Shown here piece by piece: positions 44,601-55,954 of a stretch of 64,000 nucleotides of DNA. Source of the stretch: Agarophyton chilense (lineage: Eukaryota > Rhodophyta > Florideophyceae > Gracilariales > Gracilariaceae); contig JARGXX010000116.1 in NCBI GenBank assembly GCA_030374765.1, positions 124,001 through 188,000 on the forward strand, given 5' to 3'. Every line of letters starts with the position of its first letter. Position 1 is the stretch's first letter. The notes beneath the pieces were generated by a model. The model was not told the DNA's origin. It saw only the letters and a list, made by a program, of their open reading frames with translations, and did no database searches. Made by a program: the position numbers and the translations under genes.

Positions 44601-45040
44601 CAATTCACTAAGACAAGTCCATTGTAATCGTTTAAATTGGCTTGATTGTGCGGGTTGCATTTGTCTCGAAGTTGGTACGCGCCAATTTGATTCAGTGGGG
44701 AACGGGTCCCGCGCTGGTGATTAAGGAACTAGATTCTCCATCACCAAAAAGATAATCCGAGGAGTTCGAAAAAGCTGGTCTTAAATTATTTGAATCAGTT
44801 CGGAGGTACTTCAAAGCCAACGAAAAGAAAATAGACGTTAAGAAGTCTGACAACTTAAAAACTGTTGCTGAAAGATCCACTCTTTCAGTGACTTACTCCC
44901 TGAATCGAAATAAACTGTTGGACGAGAATTCTGTAGCGGATATTCGACTGAAGGAAGAAAAGCACACGAAGAGATGCAAGAATAAAAGTGAAATGCTTAC
45001 TCGAGCTCTTGATAAACTAGATGAGGATGCTCCTTGATTA
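41640..45040 (+). pseudogene. Old decayed coding region, family unknown
   Basis: Protein-like phrases recur on the plus strand with interruptions: ENNREKVRKYRARDRD (about 41785), KPIDEFTQYYHSFTSRTTG (about 42000), GLEIGDVLTAVSLPFGNTLF (about 42315), GKKLAENIHISSYFKEPFD (about 42530) and, at 44766-45036, LKLFESVRRYFKANEKK to ALDKLDEDAP. The frame is kept over 100-140 codons at a time. It may be one or more dead genes or an old element. No family is recognised. Confidence 0.35.
43540..43965 (-). CDS. Hypothetical protein, weakly supported
   Basis: A 141-codon frame starting MAFATRAPRSQYVNF, with a hydrophobic, Cys-containing stretch (RCFLALIAITSPFCRC) and TMAAERTHSLFKHI near the end. It lies inside a decayed region and has competing frames on the same strand. 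Confidence 0.22.
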   Translation of the reverse strand: MAFATRAPRSQYVNFNFISRCFLALIAITSPFCRCAQLRNCRPSICHYGMRILCKERAVEHLFQISGPTASMRAALRATNGATKTCTTLNCCGPTQSKYSRDGFHIRAEFDDSADDSIYRQQTMAAERTHSLFKHISDRDC

Positions 45041-48000
45041 ACATATTTTAGGTTGCCTGTTGGCTTTCGCTTTTCTTCTGATTATTTCGTTCCATCCTTG
45101 TTGAATACTTCTTATGAGTTTCTGACCGTCCCTATTTCCCAGAGTAACACTCAAGTCCACCAATTATAGCTTCAGATGAATAAAACCATCGCAGTCATCG
45201 CTGCCCGACTGTAGCGCAGTTGGCTCATCTTCCTAGTACTACAATTATACCTCGACATGCACTAATAAATTACAGTTATTGCTGACACATCGTAGTACAG
45301 TTGCTCTACATGTAGCAAACAAAAATGATGAGTACTAAGTGGATACAGTGGTCTGCTGCTCTTCGTTGAAAAAGAGACCGATCTGTCGAAAGGAGTTTTT
45401 ATAGCCATCGATGTCACGATCGTCGTCATGATCTTAATAATTTTCGTCTGCCCGTGTGCTGTTATTACTTTTTTTGATTCCACCCGCCCGCCTCCGCGAG
45501 TTATGTTCTCTCTGTTTTGTCGCTAAATTCTACCGTGCCCGTCTACTTCAACGCAGCATTTGAACTTCTATAGTTCTGTAAGGCAACTAAAAGAATATCT
45601 TCTTCTAATACTTTGAACCACGAGGCTTAACAATTTCCATGTACTGTTCACTGCGCTTGCGTATTGCGTGTTCTGAAACGATTTTTTCTATGCCAAACGT
45701 CTGGAGAATCCTCCGAAGATTCATTATTGTAGAATATTACTTTCCAGCTGCTTTATCACTCACAGTCAAAGTAAATACTTTCTTCCACCACTCTATCCGC
45801 ATAAAACCTTTCTTCGCACAGGTATCACAAATGCTTTCTGGAGTTCCACGACAGTACTGCTCGAACGGCAGTTAACCGGTTTCGTGCCTGTTCTGTACTC
45901 GTTGCCATTCTTTTGTGCTCCGTGTTATCTCTTAAGTCACCAATCGTTAAATCTTACCATTGTGCGCGAGAGGAAGCGGTATCGCCATTTCTGGGGTAAC
46001 GGAAACGCTTGTGAAGCGTTCATGTCGTGATCAACATGCTCCATCAATTTCAATGTAGTATCCACTTTTGCGGTAAGAGCAGACACCTGTGAAAGCATTC
46101 AGATTGCCGATGGGTTGCTTGCGGATAAAGGAAAACTTGGTGGTATAGCTACAACATCAGTGAGCTGGCAGTGGGTTGTGAGGATCACTACTCTCCAGCG
46201 ATGGTGAACAGTGCAACTTTATAGGGAAGATTGAACATAGGACGAGACTGCTCGAAGAGTATATATGGGTTGACTATCTATTGTAGCTCGACCGTATATC
46301 CGCTTCACGAATCTTAAGTGAGGAACTGAAGAGTCATGACACCCATGTTATCTCCTTTACTTGGAGTCGGAGCTCATCTCTGCTACCTTATACACTGTGT
46401 CCCAGAGTTAGTGCCAAAGTATTATATAAATAATACCCAGTGGTAAGCCACTTAGCTGAACCACTATATTAGTATAGTCCCTAATGGACATCTATCTATA
46501 AAGGGAAGAAAGACCGACACGTAGATCGCCACTACATGTGCCTTTGCCAATATGGAATTCCTCTAAGAAGTGTTGCAAATGCGCACGGGCCTTGGAAATC
46601 CACTCGATCCGTGCTAACACTTGTTCTTCTAATACATTCTACCTCTAGGCATCCTAAGCCGGAAACCACTTCATATCATCATAATGAGCATAACTCTCAC
46701 TCATGAGTTTCAACCGCGATCTTGCGATAAAATAACCCCATCGGATAAACAAAACCAGTAGAATATTACAGGCATAGGCATTTAAACCATTTTTGCGGGT
46801 GTGTGTTTCTGGAATAATAAAATGTGAGAGATAAAATGCGATGGAAACATACTCAGGCGATTCGCCGATCGTGTTGAATAGATGTGATGTGCTTTATCAT
46901 ATATGTTATGGCTAAATACTTTTGCTACCTTATCATATAACCCTTTTGATGTTCCCTTGTATTTGACTCTTCTGCAATGCGTTTGCACTTTCTTTCATTT
47001 TGTTTTCGTTTTAAAAAGTCTGGGCGTTGTTCAAAATCCTCACAAACAATCATGTCAACGAGCTCATTTTAATGAGCCGCCGCTTTGCTCGGTTGCTTTC
47101 GATCCTTCCGGATCTGCGCGATGTCAGTACCATCGTAGTTCAATCCATCAAAATTGTTTTTCTCGCCGTCTTTTTAGTTTTGATCAAGTTTTTTATATTT
47201 ATAAGCTCATCTTGAACGCTGGGAAACACAAATATCCTCGAAAAAATGACTATTTTGCAGCAAAAAATTTTTTTTTGTCCAGGGCTGAGCTACATCTATA
47301 GTTTCTCTGGGAGCTGGAAAGCCTAAATATTTTGGAGTTTAAATTTATTGGCGGGAGTCGATTGCTCTTCAGCTGACAATAGTGCATTTTTTCTTGTTTT
47401 CAAGCGCAGTAATTCCTTAAAAATGAGTGGAAGCAGGAAGGGTGGCAGTTTGAGTATGCTTTAGAAGAAGATTAAACAGAATAAGGATGACGGTGGAAAA
47501 CGTTGGTAAACAGATAGAGAACCAAACCAAAAACAGCGGATGAGGTGGTTCCGGGTACCAATCAACAAGAACGCAGAAAAGTAAGCTTCGTAATGATGCT
47601 ACACAGCTTGAATCTCGTTTTCGAGTGTTATCAGGAAACCTCGTCATTTACTTCAGAAAAATCATTGTTGGTAGTGAAGTTGTCGTCTTCCAACCACACA
47701 AAACAAAAGAAATTACCCATTTGTTGTCGTTCTAAGCCATTTATTCAAATATTGACAAGCTTCACACCAAAAAACCCCTACCAGAAGAGAACAAAAGAGC
47801 ACTAGACTCACCAAAATGGATAAAATAGTTAGGGAGCCGCATCGCAATGTTTAAATATACTAAAGACTTTTGCAAGTCGTACTAAAGTAATAGCCACAGA
47901 ATCCGCATCGTCTTTCTAGCCTTTTAAAATTCTGTTTTACATGTAAAAGATGAAAAAAGGAAATTTTTGAATCCATTTTGATACATATTTCTGTTCGCTA

Positions 48001-48812
48001 TCGAGCATGTAATCGGAGTCACTATGTAGATTTTGCACCTATACACCTCATCTTCTGCAATCCAGAATCCTTAAAAAGAACCTTCCTGTTACAGAAACCT
48101 GTCAATATTTGGGAACATAAGATCTATGGCAGCAACATTAGATCCAACAAAAACTCCAGAGGACGCAGTGAACAGATACTTTGCGACAAAAATCGCCCCC
48201 CGAATACACATCCAATAGACTTCGACCTACTTCGTAAAATGGTTACCTTCGTCAAAGCGCTCTGCCCAAGATCCTGCGACGAGAGTTAGTGAAGTAGTAA
48301 AAGGCCAATAATGTCCCTGTAATGGAAAGGGTACGAAGTTTTTGCTTCCTTTATTTCTTTCTGAATGGATTTAATGACACATTACAAGGCGCTCCCGATA
48401 TGAAGGGACTTAAAACGCGAGGCGACTGTCAAATCGTGATATCACAGTATCTCCGTTGTTCACACAGTGACTGTGGGTTCAGCTTTTTGACTTCGTTAGG
48501 CCTGAAAAATTGTGGGGCCATTATATGAAGGTTTTTCTAAGGGGCTTTTTTTGACAATCCGTATATGATCGCATCTTGTCGCTATGGACAGCCCTTAGTG
48601 GTCAAGCTGAATCTCAAACGCATGCATCGAGTAACCTCGCTTTGTTTTGGACTAAATGGGATGATTTCTCAAAATACCAATGGTTCTGCCAAAGGCAAAG
48701 CAGATAAGGTGGCCCGATTACGAGCGAGGCGTCCAAAGACTCTCAAAAAGTCGAAAACGCGTTGTTGACCTTGAGAACTGCGCTGAGTTTCATGGTGCTT
48801 ATATAGGAAGGT
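45041..48812. other. Gene-poor stretch
   Basis: No gene is supported. A tRNA A-box-like word (TAGCGCAGTTGG, about 45213) has no B box. TACACTGTGTCCCAGAGTTAG at about 46391 resembles a mariner-type end but no partner end was found. Scattered protein-like fragments (about 47420-47830, MSGSRKGG; and 48565-48768) are too broken to name. Confidence 0.35.
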
Positions 48813-50110
48813 CAAGTCTGTTTTAAAATCATATCCTTCGCCCAAAATCTCCGAAAATCGACGTTTTTGCTACAGTGAAACTAACAAAATCGGTGTGAAA
48901 ATTTTTGAAGTAAAAATACTGTTTCAAAAACATAACCTTCATCCCATTATTTTTTACTCTAATGCGAGCTCAGTAGTTTATTTTGTATCCTTTAGCATGT
49001 GTAACCCTCTTACAACGCATCGGCATTGATACAATAAAAAGATTGATATCATTACTCCCAATCTTTTCCCAGCAATCTTTGATACCATTTTTTAAATCAA
49101 AAACTGTATCAAATTGCCTTCATTGCCCGTAAACCATTCGGGCCAACATTTCCCAAACTTTTTCCATAGAACATAGGTCAGAACAGCGCGCAGGCCATTC
49201 CATAACCGACATATGTAGACTATTCAACCATTGTTTCATAGAATTATACTCATGCACAGGTCCATTATCTTGCTGAAAAACGAATTCTTCCCAGAGCATA
49301 CAGTATGAAAAAAGTAGCATATAGTTTTCTAGAACCTTATCATACTTCCCAGAGTGCATATTAGTTTCAAAAAAGCAATTTCAGTTGATCTTTTCGTAGA
49401 TATGCCAGCCTAAATCGTGACTGATGCCTCTCCTGAATGCGTCGTGACGATTTATTCCTTTTCTTTTTTTGTGTATCATGCCAATAAAATTTACAGCAAT
49501 CTCAACCATCAAGGTTAAACTTTTTTCGTCAGAAAAGATAACGTTATTCGATTCAGTGGTCCAATGGGCCTTTTCAGCACATCATTCCACACGGTTATTC
49601 TTGTGATGGTCTTTTTAAAATAGATTTTCCCTCATTTTGTGTACTTGAACAAATGCTGACCGTTAACTTAACGCTATATAGTAGATCTTGAAAAAGTCAA
49701 CTTTAGATATTTGACAAATTTTCCGCAAAATGAAGTGTTACGGCAGAGTTCTCGCTTTACTCCACGTTTATCGGCTGGACAAGGTGACGTAGGGCGTCTA
49801 GTTGAACGCTTTCTTCCGTATGTAGATGGGTTATTGATGAAGTGGCTGATTGTTTTTAGGCTGTGCTTAAGTTTTCGCGCTATATTGCAGGAATCTTATC
49901 CTGATCCACTATTTCCTTGATTTGCAGCTGTTCAGAATGCGTAAGAGGCGGGCCACGAGCCCTAATCGAGCTAATGATTGTATAAAGGATATACTTTTGA
50001 AACAGTGTTTTGGACTTGGTGGTTTATATTTTTTGTGAAAGGTGCTCCATATTACATGAAATGCCTTTTGGCGCAGTTTTTGTCAAAAGATTTATTTTTG
50101 AAACGCACTC
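48813..50110 (-). mobile_element. Tc1-type DNA transposon, copy 2, inverted relative to copy 1
   Basis: The left end CAAGTCTGTTTTAAAATCATATCC and right end ATTTATTTTTGAAACGCACTC match the two ends of the element at 19648-20942 in inverse order, including the inner repeats (CTGTTTCAAAAACATAACC; GGATATACTTTTGAAACAG). TA follows the right end. Length is about 1.3 kb. Confidence 0.85.
49120..49920 (-). pseudogene. Decayed transposase of Tc1 copy 2
   Basis: The C-terminal catalytic region reads FQQDNGPVHEYNSMKQWLNS and EWPARCSDL in which PDLNPIEN is changed, so the third catalytic region is altered. The N-terminal HTH region is visible in reverse at about 49711-49920. Stops and shifts separate the parts. 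It is more decayed than copy 1. Confidence 0.75.
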
Positions 50111-50829
50111 TACAGTGCACATCAAAAGTATAAGACCAAGTCCCTTCCTATTTTCCACATTCAAACAGAACGAGTAGAGTACCGGAGGAAAAAACATATA
50201 TAAAACATTCAATAATAAGAACACCTCCAGTTTAAACACCCCCTAAGTTCTCGAGATATGCTTAAAACACTGTTTCTCTTTGTTACAAAACTATAGGACC
50301 AAAACGGGAACACTTCTTATCGCGCCAAATGTAGCTTTCTGGATGCACCTGAGTTCGACCGTTCGAAATACTACGAAGTCGCGATACGGCATTCATAAGC
50401 TATTGCTTGGGCGATACTCGATTACGAAGAGTTATGGGAAGAATTACTTCATGGAAAGGTTTTGACAGGAGAAATTTAATTAGGAAGTACTGTATTTAGT
50501 GTACACTGTAAGGTGCCATCACCAACTGTTTCATTTGGTATTATTTAGATAATTGTGTTGTGGCACGCCACGTGTATGCATTACTGCACAGTACTTGCTT
50601 TGCTTCCTGGCACATTAAAGGGCGAAAGGCCCAGGTGAGAACGGCGTAAGGCCAACCAACAACCACCGTAAACAGCATCTTGGTGAGTCCTAAAAATCCT
50701 AAATTGGTTCACCACAAAGGCGCACCTATAGTATCAGTTTTTAGCCGTTCTGAGCTATAGCTCATGATCCGAAAATACCACCTATTGTTGCGTATTTACC
50801 GCCCTTTTTCTACAGCTTTCTGTGTGGGT
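50111..50829. other. Intergenic, nothing recognised
   Basis: Only short frames. The stretch from 50600 has mildly GC-rich transposon-like text but no end repeats were found. Confidence 0.3.
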
Positions 50830-51120
50830 GGTTTCTTTGTTGTTTTCTCTACTGTTACCTGGTTATTTGGGTTATCACAAGGATTGTCGAGCCAATCTCG
50901 TGTGCATTCCGTACCGCCATATCTGGACATCCGCCTCGTGAATACACGTATCGTCCCCATTTTTCAGGCACACCTGGTTGCTTTTCGCACACTCTCCACT
51001 TCTCTAAAAACCGTTGCTCGCAAGGCGACACCCGCTCTTCGCGGTTTTTTCTGTGGATACCCACTGCACCGAGACCTCTACAGTCTTCAGTGGAATACCA
51101 AACCAAACATGAATTCCAGA
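50830..51120 (+). repeat. Dispersed repeat, partner of 26100-26400
   Basis: Shares the same ordered words as the minus strand of 26100-26400. A 120-codon frame (50764-51126) crosses it, with a hydrophobic N-terminal part and VARKATPALRGFFCGYP. The partner copy keeps a similar VARKA... frame, so the repeat may once have been coding. Confidence 0.55.
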
Positions 51121-51192
51121 CAGTAGCAACCCATACGGACTCTAGATAAGAGGTAGAAACAGCTATAACGAAATGTAAAATCGTAATGTATG

Positions 51193-52185
51193 CATGAAAA
51201 GTGCCTCGAGAAACCCCCCTTACCGCCGAGGAAAAAAAACCATTCTTGCTCATTTTCAAAACAATTTGACGCACATAGATATTGCAAAGGCTACTGACAG
51301 CTATATAACAGCAGTCACCAACTTCTTAAATGCTCCAGCCGCGTACAGAACAGAAAAAAAGAAGTGGTAGACCCAAAAAGTTTCCTGTTGCCGACAAAAG
51401 GCGTTTATTTCGAGAAGCTTCACGCACAGGAGAAGCTTCTTTCAAGCTAGAAAACTTCTCTTCAGCTAAACGTTTTGAAATCCACAATTTGTCGCGCTAT
51501 TCATGTCGACAAATAATTCAGTACGAAAAAATGAAGAAGGCATTTTTCTTTACCCCGATTCATTAAAAATTTACATATAAAGTGGGCAATGGAAAATTGT
51601 ACATGGACAGAAGCCAAATGGAAAAAAGTCATCTCTACTGATGAGAAGAGGTTTAAGTTGAATGTTACAGATGATATTTCATGATATTGGCACAAATTGG
51701 GTTCAGAAGATAGAATTTTTTCTAAGAGGCAAGGAGGGAAGGAAGTGTCAGGGTTTGGGGTTCTTTTTCTTATTATGGTATTGGTGATTTGGCTTTCATT
51801 GAAGGAATACAGAATTCTAAGAGGTATACGAAAACTCCAGAAAATTATCTATGACCCTGGGCGGCAATTAATCATGGTTAAAACTGGAAATCATAACAGA
51901 ACAACTGTCCTGTACATGTTCCTTTTCATACAAAAAGCTGGTTTGCTGCAAATAAATGGGTCCGTACGCCCACCTGTTTTACAGCCCATTGAGAATCTCT
52001 GGGGTTTATTGGCGAGATCTGTCTACCGCAATGGTCGACAGGTTTTTTCCAAAAGATGATTTGAAAGAGTGCATTGCAGAAAAGTGAACTAAGATGTCAG
52101 ACAGTGTTTTAAAAACACTTGATCAGGGAACGCAGCGTCGTTGCATTGTTGTACTAGCCAAAAATAGATCAAATACGAAGTATTG
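51193..52185 (+). pseudogene. Another Tc1/mariner transposase relic
   Basis: From 51195 a frame reads KTILAHFQNNLTHIDIAKA, then KKRSGRPKKFPVADKRR, then KWKKVISTDEKRFKLN, and PIENLWGLLARSVYRNGRQ, ending near TQRRCIVVLAKNRSNTKY. This is a full-length Tc1-like transposase with HTH, GRPKK linker and DDE regions, spread over several frames. The central QDN-type block is degraded. Terminal repeats were not found. Confidence 0.75.
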
Positions 52186-52454
52186 ATGCTTTTAAAGGCT
52201 TTGAAATAATTGTTAGTCCCGTAATGCGTACAGTCTTCCAGAATTGCTGGAATAAACGTTTAGGGAATGCGAGCATGGTCCTAACTCTGTATTTCACCGC
52301 TGGCGTCCAAAGCCATAATGGCGCATTAAGGAAAACGTTCTAGTTATTATTTGTTTATTGGTTTGTGTGCTGATTTAAACGCTGCTAGCAGGGATAGAGT
52401 AACCTAGAAGCACAGAGTAGTAACTATCGAGTACTAAAGCGTTTCAGCTCCATT

Positions 52455-52850
52455 TTGATGGTTCGAGATCTCTATAAAAAGGGCTCTGATGTCTATGAGT
52501 TCTCTCTCGGACGACTCAAACCAACAATCAAAACCCTAAAACATTCTTTTACGTTGAATGCGAGCCCTTTAACTTCATCAAAAGCTGAGACGTTAGCCCC
52601 CTGGGGTCAAGAGAGGCGACTGTCGGTGAAAGATCAACCCCATACATTATAAAAAATCCGTGAGGGGGTTGACGCAGTACAAGGGTCCAGTGAGGCTTCT
52701 GCTGCTGGGTGGAGCACACCCTGTCATCCCACTGCCCCAGTTGAAGCGCTTTTGGCGTGGAATGGGGACAATCTGTGTGTACCAACGGTATTGGCTTTGA
52801 CTAGAGAGCCCCCACAGAGTGAAAATCCTGTGATGGTCGTAAAGACTTGA
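52455..52850 (+). pseudogene. Decayed coding fragment, family unknown
   Basis: A frame starting MVRDLYKKGSDVYEF keeps protein-like text for about 130 codons with one stop (VEALLAWNGDNLCVPTVLAL). No family is recognised. Confidence 0.3.
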
Positions 52851-52859
52851 TGGCGATCT

Positions 52860-53802
52860 GGGATCTAGTACTGAACGGGAATCTACCGCAAGTGGTGCCG
52901 CGTAATCTTTTCTGCAAAAGGCCAGCTTTGGGTATAGAGTGAAAAGATATCCTTTTGTTATCAACTCTCCTCGGGAAGACTTATAGGGATTGTTACGTTT
53001 CGTTCTGGCTAACGTCGAAGTGGGAAGGCAGAAGAAATCGCTACCTATCCGGAGTGTCTTACCGGAAACCAAAGTGTCTGACCTCTAGTGATTATTGAAA
53101 TAAGTCTTTGATTGCGTTTGTTTAAGAAGATCAAATGAAAGATTCTATTGAAGTACTTATATCTCATTTCATCTATCTGGGCCCTTCATTAATGCAAAAG
53201 GCTTATTATCGCCGAAGTTTACTGTAAAGTCTGGCCCACGGCCTCACATCCAAAGATAGCGCACACATTAATGTTTGAGTGCGGTCTTATATTTTTGACT
53301 AAAAGTATTGTTTTTTAGTTGTTTCAAAGCTACTGACCCTTTTGACAGACACTGATCTGTAATCTATTCAGATTTATTTGTCTTTGCGTACGACAAGCGT
53401 TTCTTTGGTCATGGCGTATTTGGACTAGCTGAGATTGCAGGTCTTATAGTGTTGACGCGCACTGTAAGCCTCAAACAAAACCATCAGTGACAGTCTGCGC
53501 TTCAAGTCTGTATTTGTGTAAGCTTTAAATATGTGATTTGGTCACTGCATTCAGAGCGTGAGATATCAGAAAATTTTAGAAATCCCCCGAAATTCTGTGT
53601 GAATAAAAAACTGAGGGGTCAGTCGAATGGCCATTTTTGCGTTCTTGTTCGATAAAATTAACCGGCGAACTCAACGCTGTTGAAGCCTTACCTTGCAGCA
53701 GAACATCTTTCGTCGCGTCGGTTAACGCGCAGCATCAAAAATTTCCACATTCCTTTTGATCACCATATATCTCCAGCCTACATTATTTAATGTTCAGAGG
53801 AC
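52860..53802. other. Intergenic, nothing recognised
   Basis: Short frames only. The last 150 bases are probably the promoter of the gene at 53803. Confidence 0.35.
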
Positions 53803-54126
53803 ATGGCTGCAACGGAAAGGAGACTGTTCCAAGTGGTTCATGATCTCACTTTGAACCCCTTTGCTAAAGTTTGTGCAGCTTGTGGACAGTTTTATGCAAA
53901 GAAGCCTACCAAGTACGTTCAATTAAGTTCCAAACAAGTCCAGGAAAGAGCAGAAATACAAACCTCCCCTTTCCCAAATCCGTTTGCTGGAAAGAGTGCA
54001 GGACCATTCTTGATGTGCTCATCTTGCCGAGACAAACCCATTGGTTGGTCGTCAATTGTCCTGAAGAAGCAGGGTCGTACATTAAGGACCATTTTGAAGA
54101 AATACAGAGATAGAGTTCAAAAATAA
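53803..54126 (+). CDS. Small CxxC protein of unknown function
   Basis: Predicted 107 residues with balanced, protein-like composition. Two CxxC pairs (C24-AA-C27 and C72-SS-C75) could together hold one zinc ion as in zinc ribbons. The C-terminus is strongly basic (KKQGRTLRTILKKYRDRVQK). It could bind nucleic acid or a ribonucleoprotein, but that is inference. ATG context is fair (GACATGG). The gene marks the left end of the second gene island. Confidence 0.6.
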   Translation: MAATERRLFQVVHDLTLNPFAKVCAACGQFYAKKPTKYVQLSSKQVQERAEIQTSPFPNPFAGKSAGPFLMCSSCRDKPIGWSSIVLKKQGRTLRTILKKYRDRVQK

Positions 54127-54647
54127 GTTCAAAGACTGACAATGTTTGTTTCATTTGCTCAAAATTACGTCAGACTAATGGACGAAGTTCTGAAGCCACT
54201 GCACATCCTCGACCCGTGTCACTCAATTTACCTCTTTATAAGGTTTCAATGGGATCTAACCATGTGCAAAAAAGTATCAGTGAAGACCTATGTCTTGGCT
54301 TCGTAATAGAAGTTGGAGATGCTGAATAAATTCTGAAAACCATTTCGAAAGCACTTTTTTTACAAGTTTCATCGCAATCAGTGCGGATGCGCTTCAAACA
54401 AAGCACTAAGATCTGATCGTACAATGCGCTGGGCCTTCGCTGGTTGTTATGATTTTAAGGGGTTAGCGTGTTCTAGTTTAAGTGAGAATCTAATGTCTCT
54501 GCCATTTTTGTCGCAGAAACGATAGGCAACCAGCAAGAATGGGAGTGAGAAAGTTAGCTTGCGATTAGAGAGTTGATGTTCATTGTTTAACACGATACGA
54601 ATGCGCAAGCGGTAAAACTACACATCTACAGTATGCAGTTGTTGCTA
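54127..54647. other. Intergenic, nothing recognised
   Basis: No frame with recognisable features. Confidence 0.35.
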
Positions 54648-54965
54648 TTACCCTTCTTCAAATTCAGTCATCATTTCATGATGAAATCTCTTTTTGAAAG
54701 GTGTATTTCCGCCTGTTCTTTCAATTACATTTTCCACTTCTTGCCACCTACCCATTAAATTGAAAACGAAATCTTCATCATCAATAATACAATATTTTTG
54801 CAGTACTTCACTCTCATTAAAAGCGTCTGCAAATAGTTCCGTAGTGATTCTATGACAAAGAAACCGAAGTGAGTACAAGTCGGGAGTGACTGTCCGTGAG
54901 AGCGCATTTAAACATATTTTGTACTTTCGGCATGCAGCGAGACAAAAAGTAAATAAGAAATACAT
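54648..54965 (-). CDS. Hypothetical protein, 105 residues
   Basis: ATG frame with natural composition: LRFLCHRITTELFADAFNES, YCIIDDEDFVFNLMGRWQEVENVIERTGG. The N-terminus is hydrophobic (MYFLFTFCLAACR), perhaps a signal peptide or intron-derived sequence. It may be the last exon of a longer minus-strand gene. No domain is recognised. Confidence 0.4.
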   Translation of the reverse strand: MYFLFTFCLAACRKYKICLNALSRTVTPDLYSLRFLCHRITTELFADAFNESEVLQKYCIIDDEDFVFNLMGRWQEVENVIERTGGNTPFKKRFHHEMMTEFEEG

Positions 54966-55954
54966 GGCGTTTTATCCCAGTAGTTTCTTGGAGAACATAT
55001 ATTTACCCATAAAGGTACAGGTACATTTTCTGTGACGTTGAAAACTGCTGTTTTTATTACGGGATGAGTAAGAATGCCAATCTACGAAACGGGTTTACAA
55101 CCGTTGTGCAACGTCATAGTGTATAACCACCTTCATAGCTCGAGCACCTGAAATTGAGGCTGTATTATGTAACTGAATGCAATACAAAACGCAACCATAT
55201 CCATAACATCATCCTCTTATAAGTTTGATCAGGGACACCTTGTGCTTTGAGACGTTAACAATGCCCAAACTTTACGTAGGAAGAAGATTGCATCTGCATG
55301 GAGGGTTAAAGTCATGTGAATGGGACGCATAGCTTTGTCGGCCCCAGCGCATTTGCAATTAACAAATGTATGTTCCAACCGACATTTCAACGCCCTTGGT
55401 TTTGTCCCGGTGTGACGGAGGAAAGTGGTGCAGGTCAAAATCTGGCATGTGTGGTGCTTATGTAACATGATGAGTCTCGAGACTGCGTGAAACCCCATTG
55501 CAAAACATACATTGTCAAAGTGCACAGGAACATAGCAGTAAGTCACAAGCAACAAACGAGCGCAAAAATGTTGTAAAGGGAAGATAGCCGTCCTCAACGT
55601 TTCTCGAGCAAATGTAGGGCGTTGAACGAGGGTGGAGATGCTCTCGAGGTGGAGTGAGTGGCTGAGACACCAGTACTGCAGCTGCCAGGATGTGCATTCT
55701 TGAACTGCTCTGAGGGCCAAAAAACGCATTTTTCCAAATGAGGTGCCTTTTGCTCGGATTCTCACGGACTGCATTAGGTCTTTTTCTTGATAAGCTAAGG
55801 TGTGTCAAACCAAGCCTTTGTAAGGGTTAGATTTACCTCCTTTCAGTCACACTGATCATGGTTATGAAGAAGTCTATGGCTAATGTATCCAAATAGTCTT
55901 TGCACATTTTCCCGTGCCTTATGTTACGTTCGAGGAACTGAGCCTTATCAAGAT
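54966..55954. other. Region between hypothetical gene and beta-oxidation fusion
   Basis: Contains a 181-codon minus-strand frame (55229-55774, starts MQSVRIRAKGTSFGK) rich in Cys, His and Leu, without a recognisable domain and with a competing frame. It may be the 3' region of the neighbouring gene or a chance frame. Confidence 0.3.

Noticed and set aside
45205-45275. Possible tRNA with A box TAGCGCAGTTGG
   Set aside because: No B box, and neither the D stem nor the acceptor stem pairs.
46391-46430. Possible mariner end TACACTGTGTCCCAGAG
   Set aside because: No matching inverse end was found in the next 2 kb.
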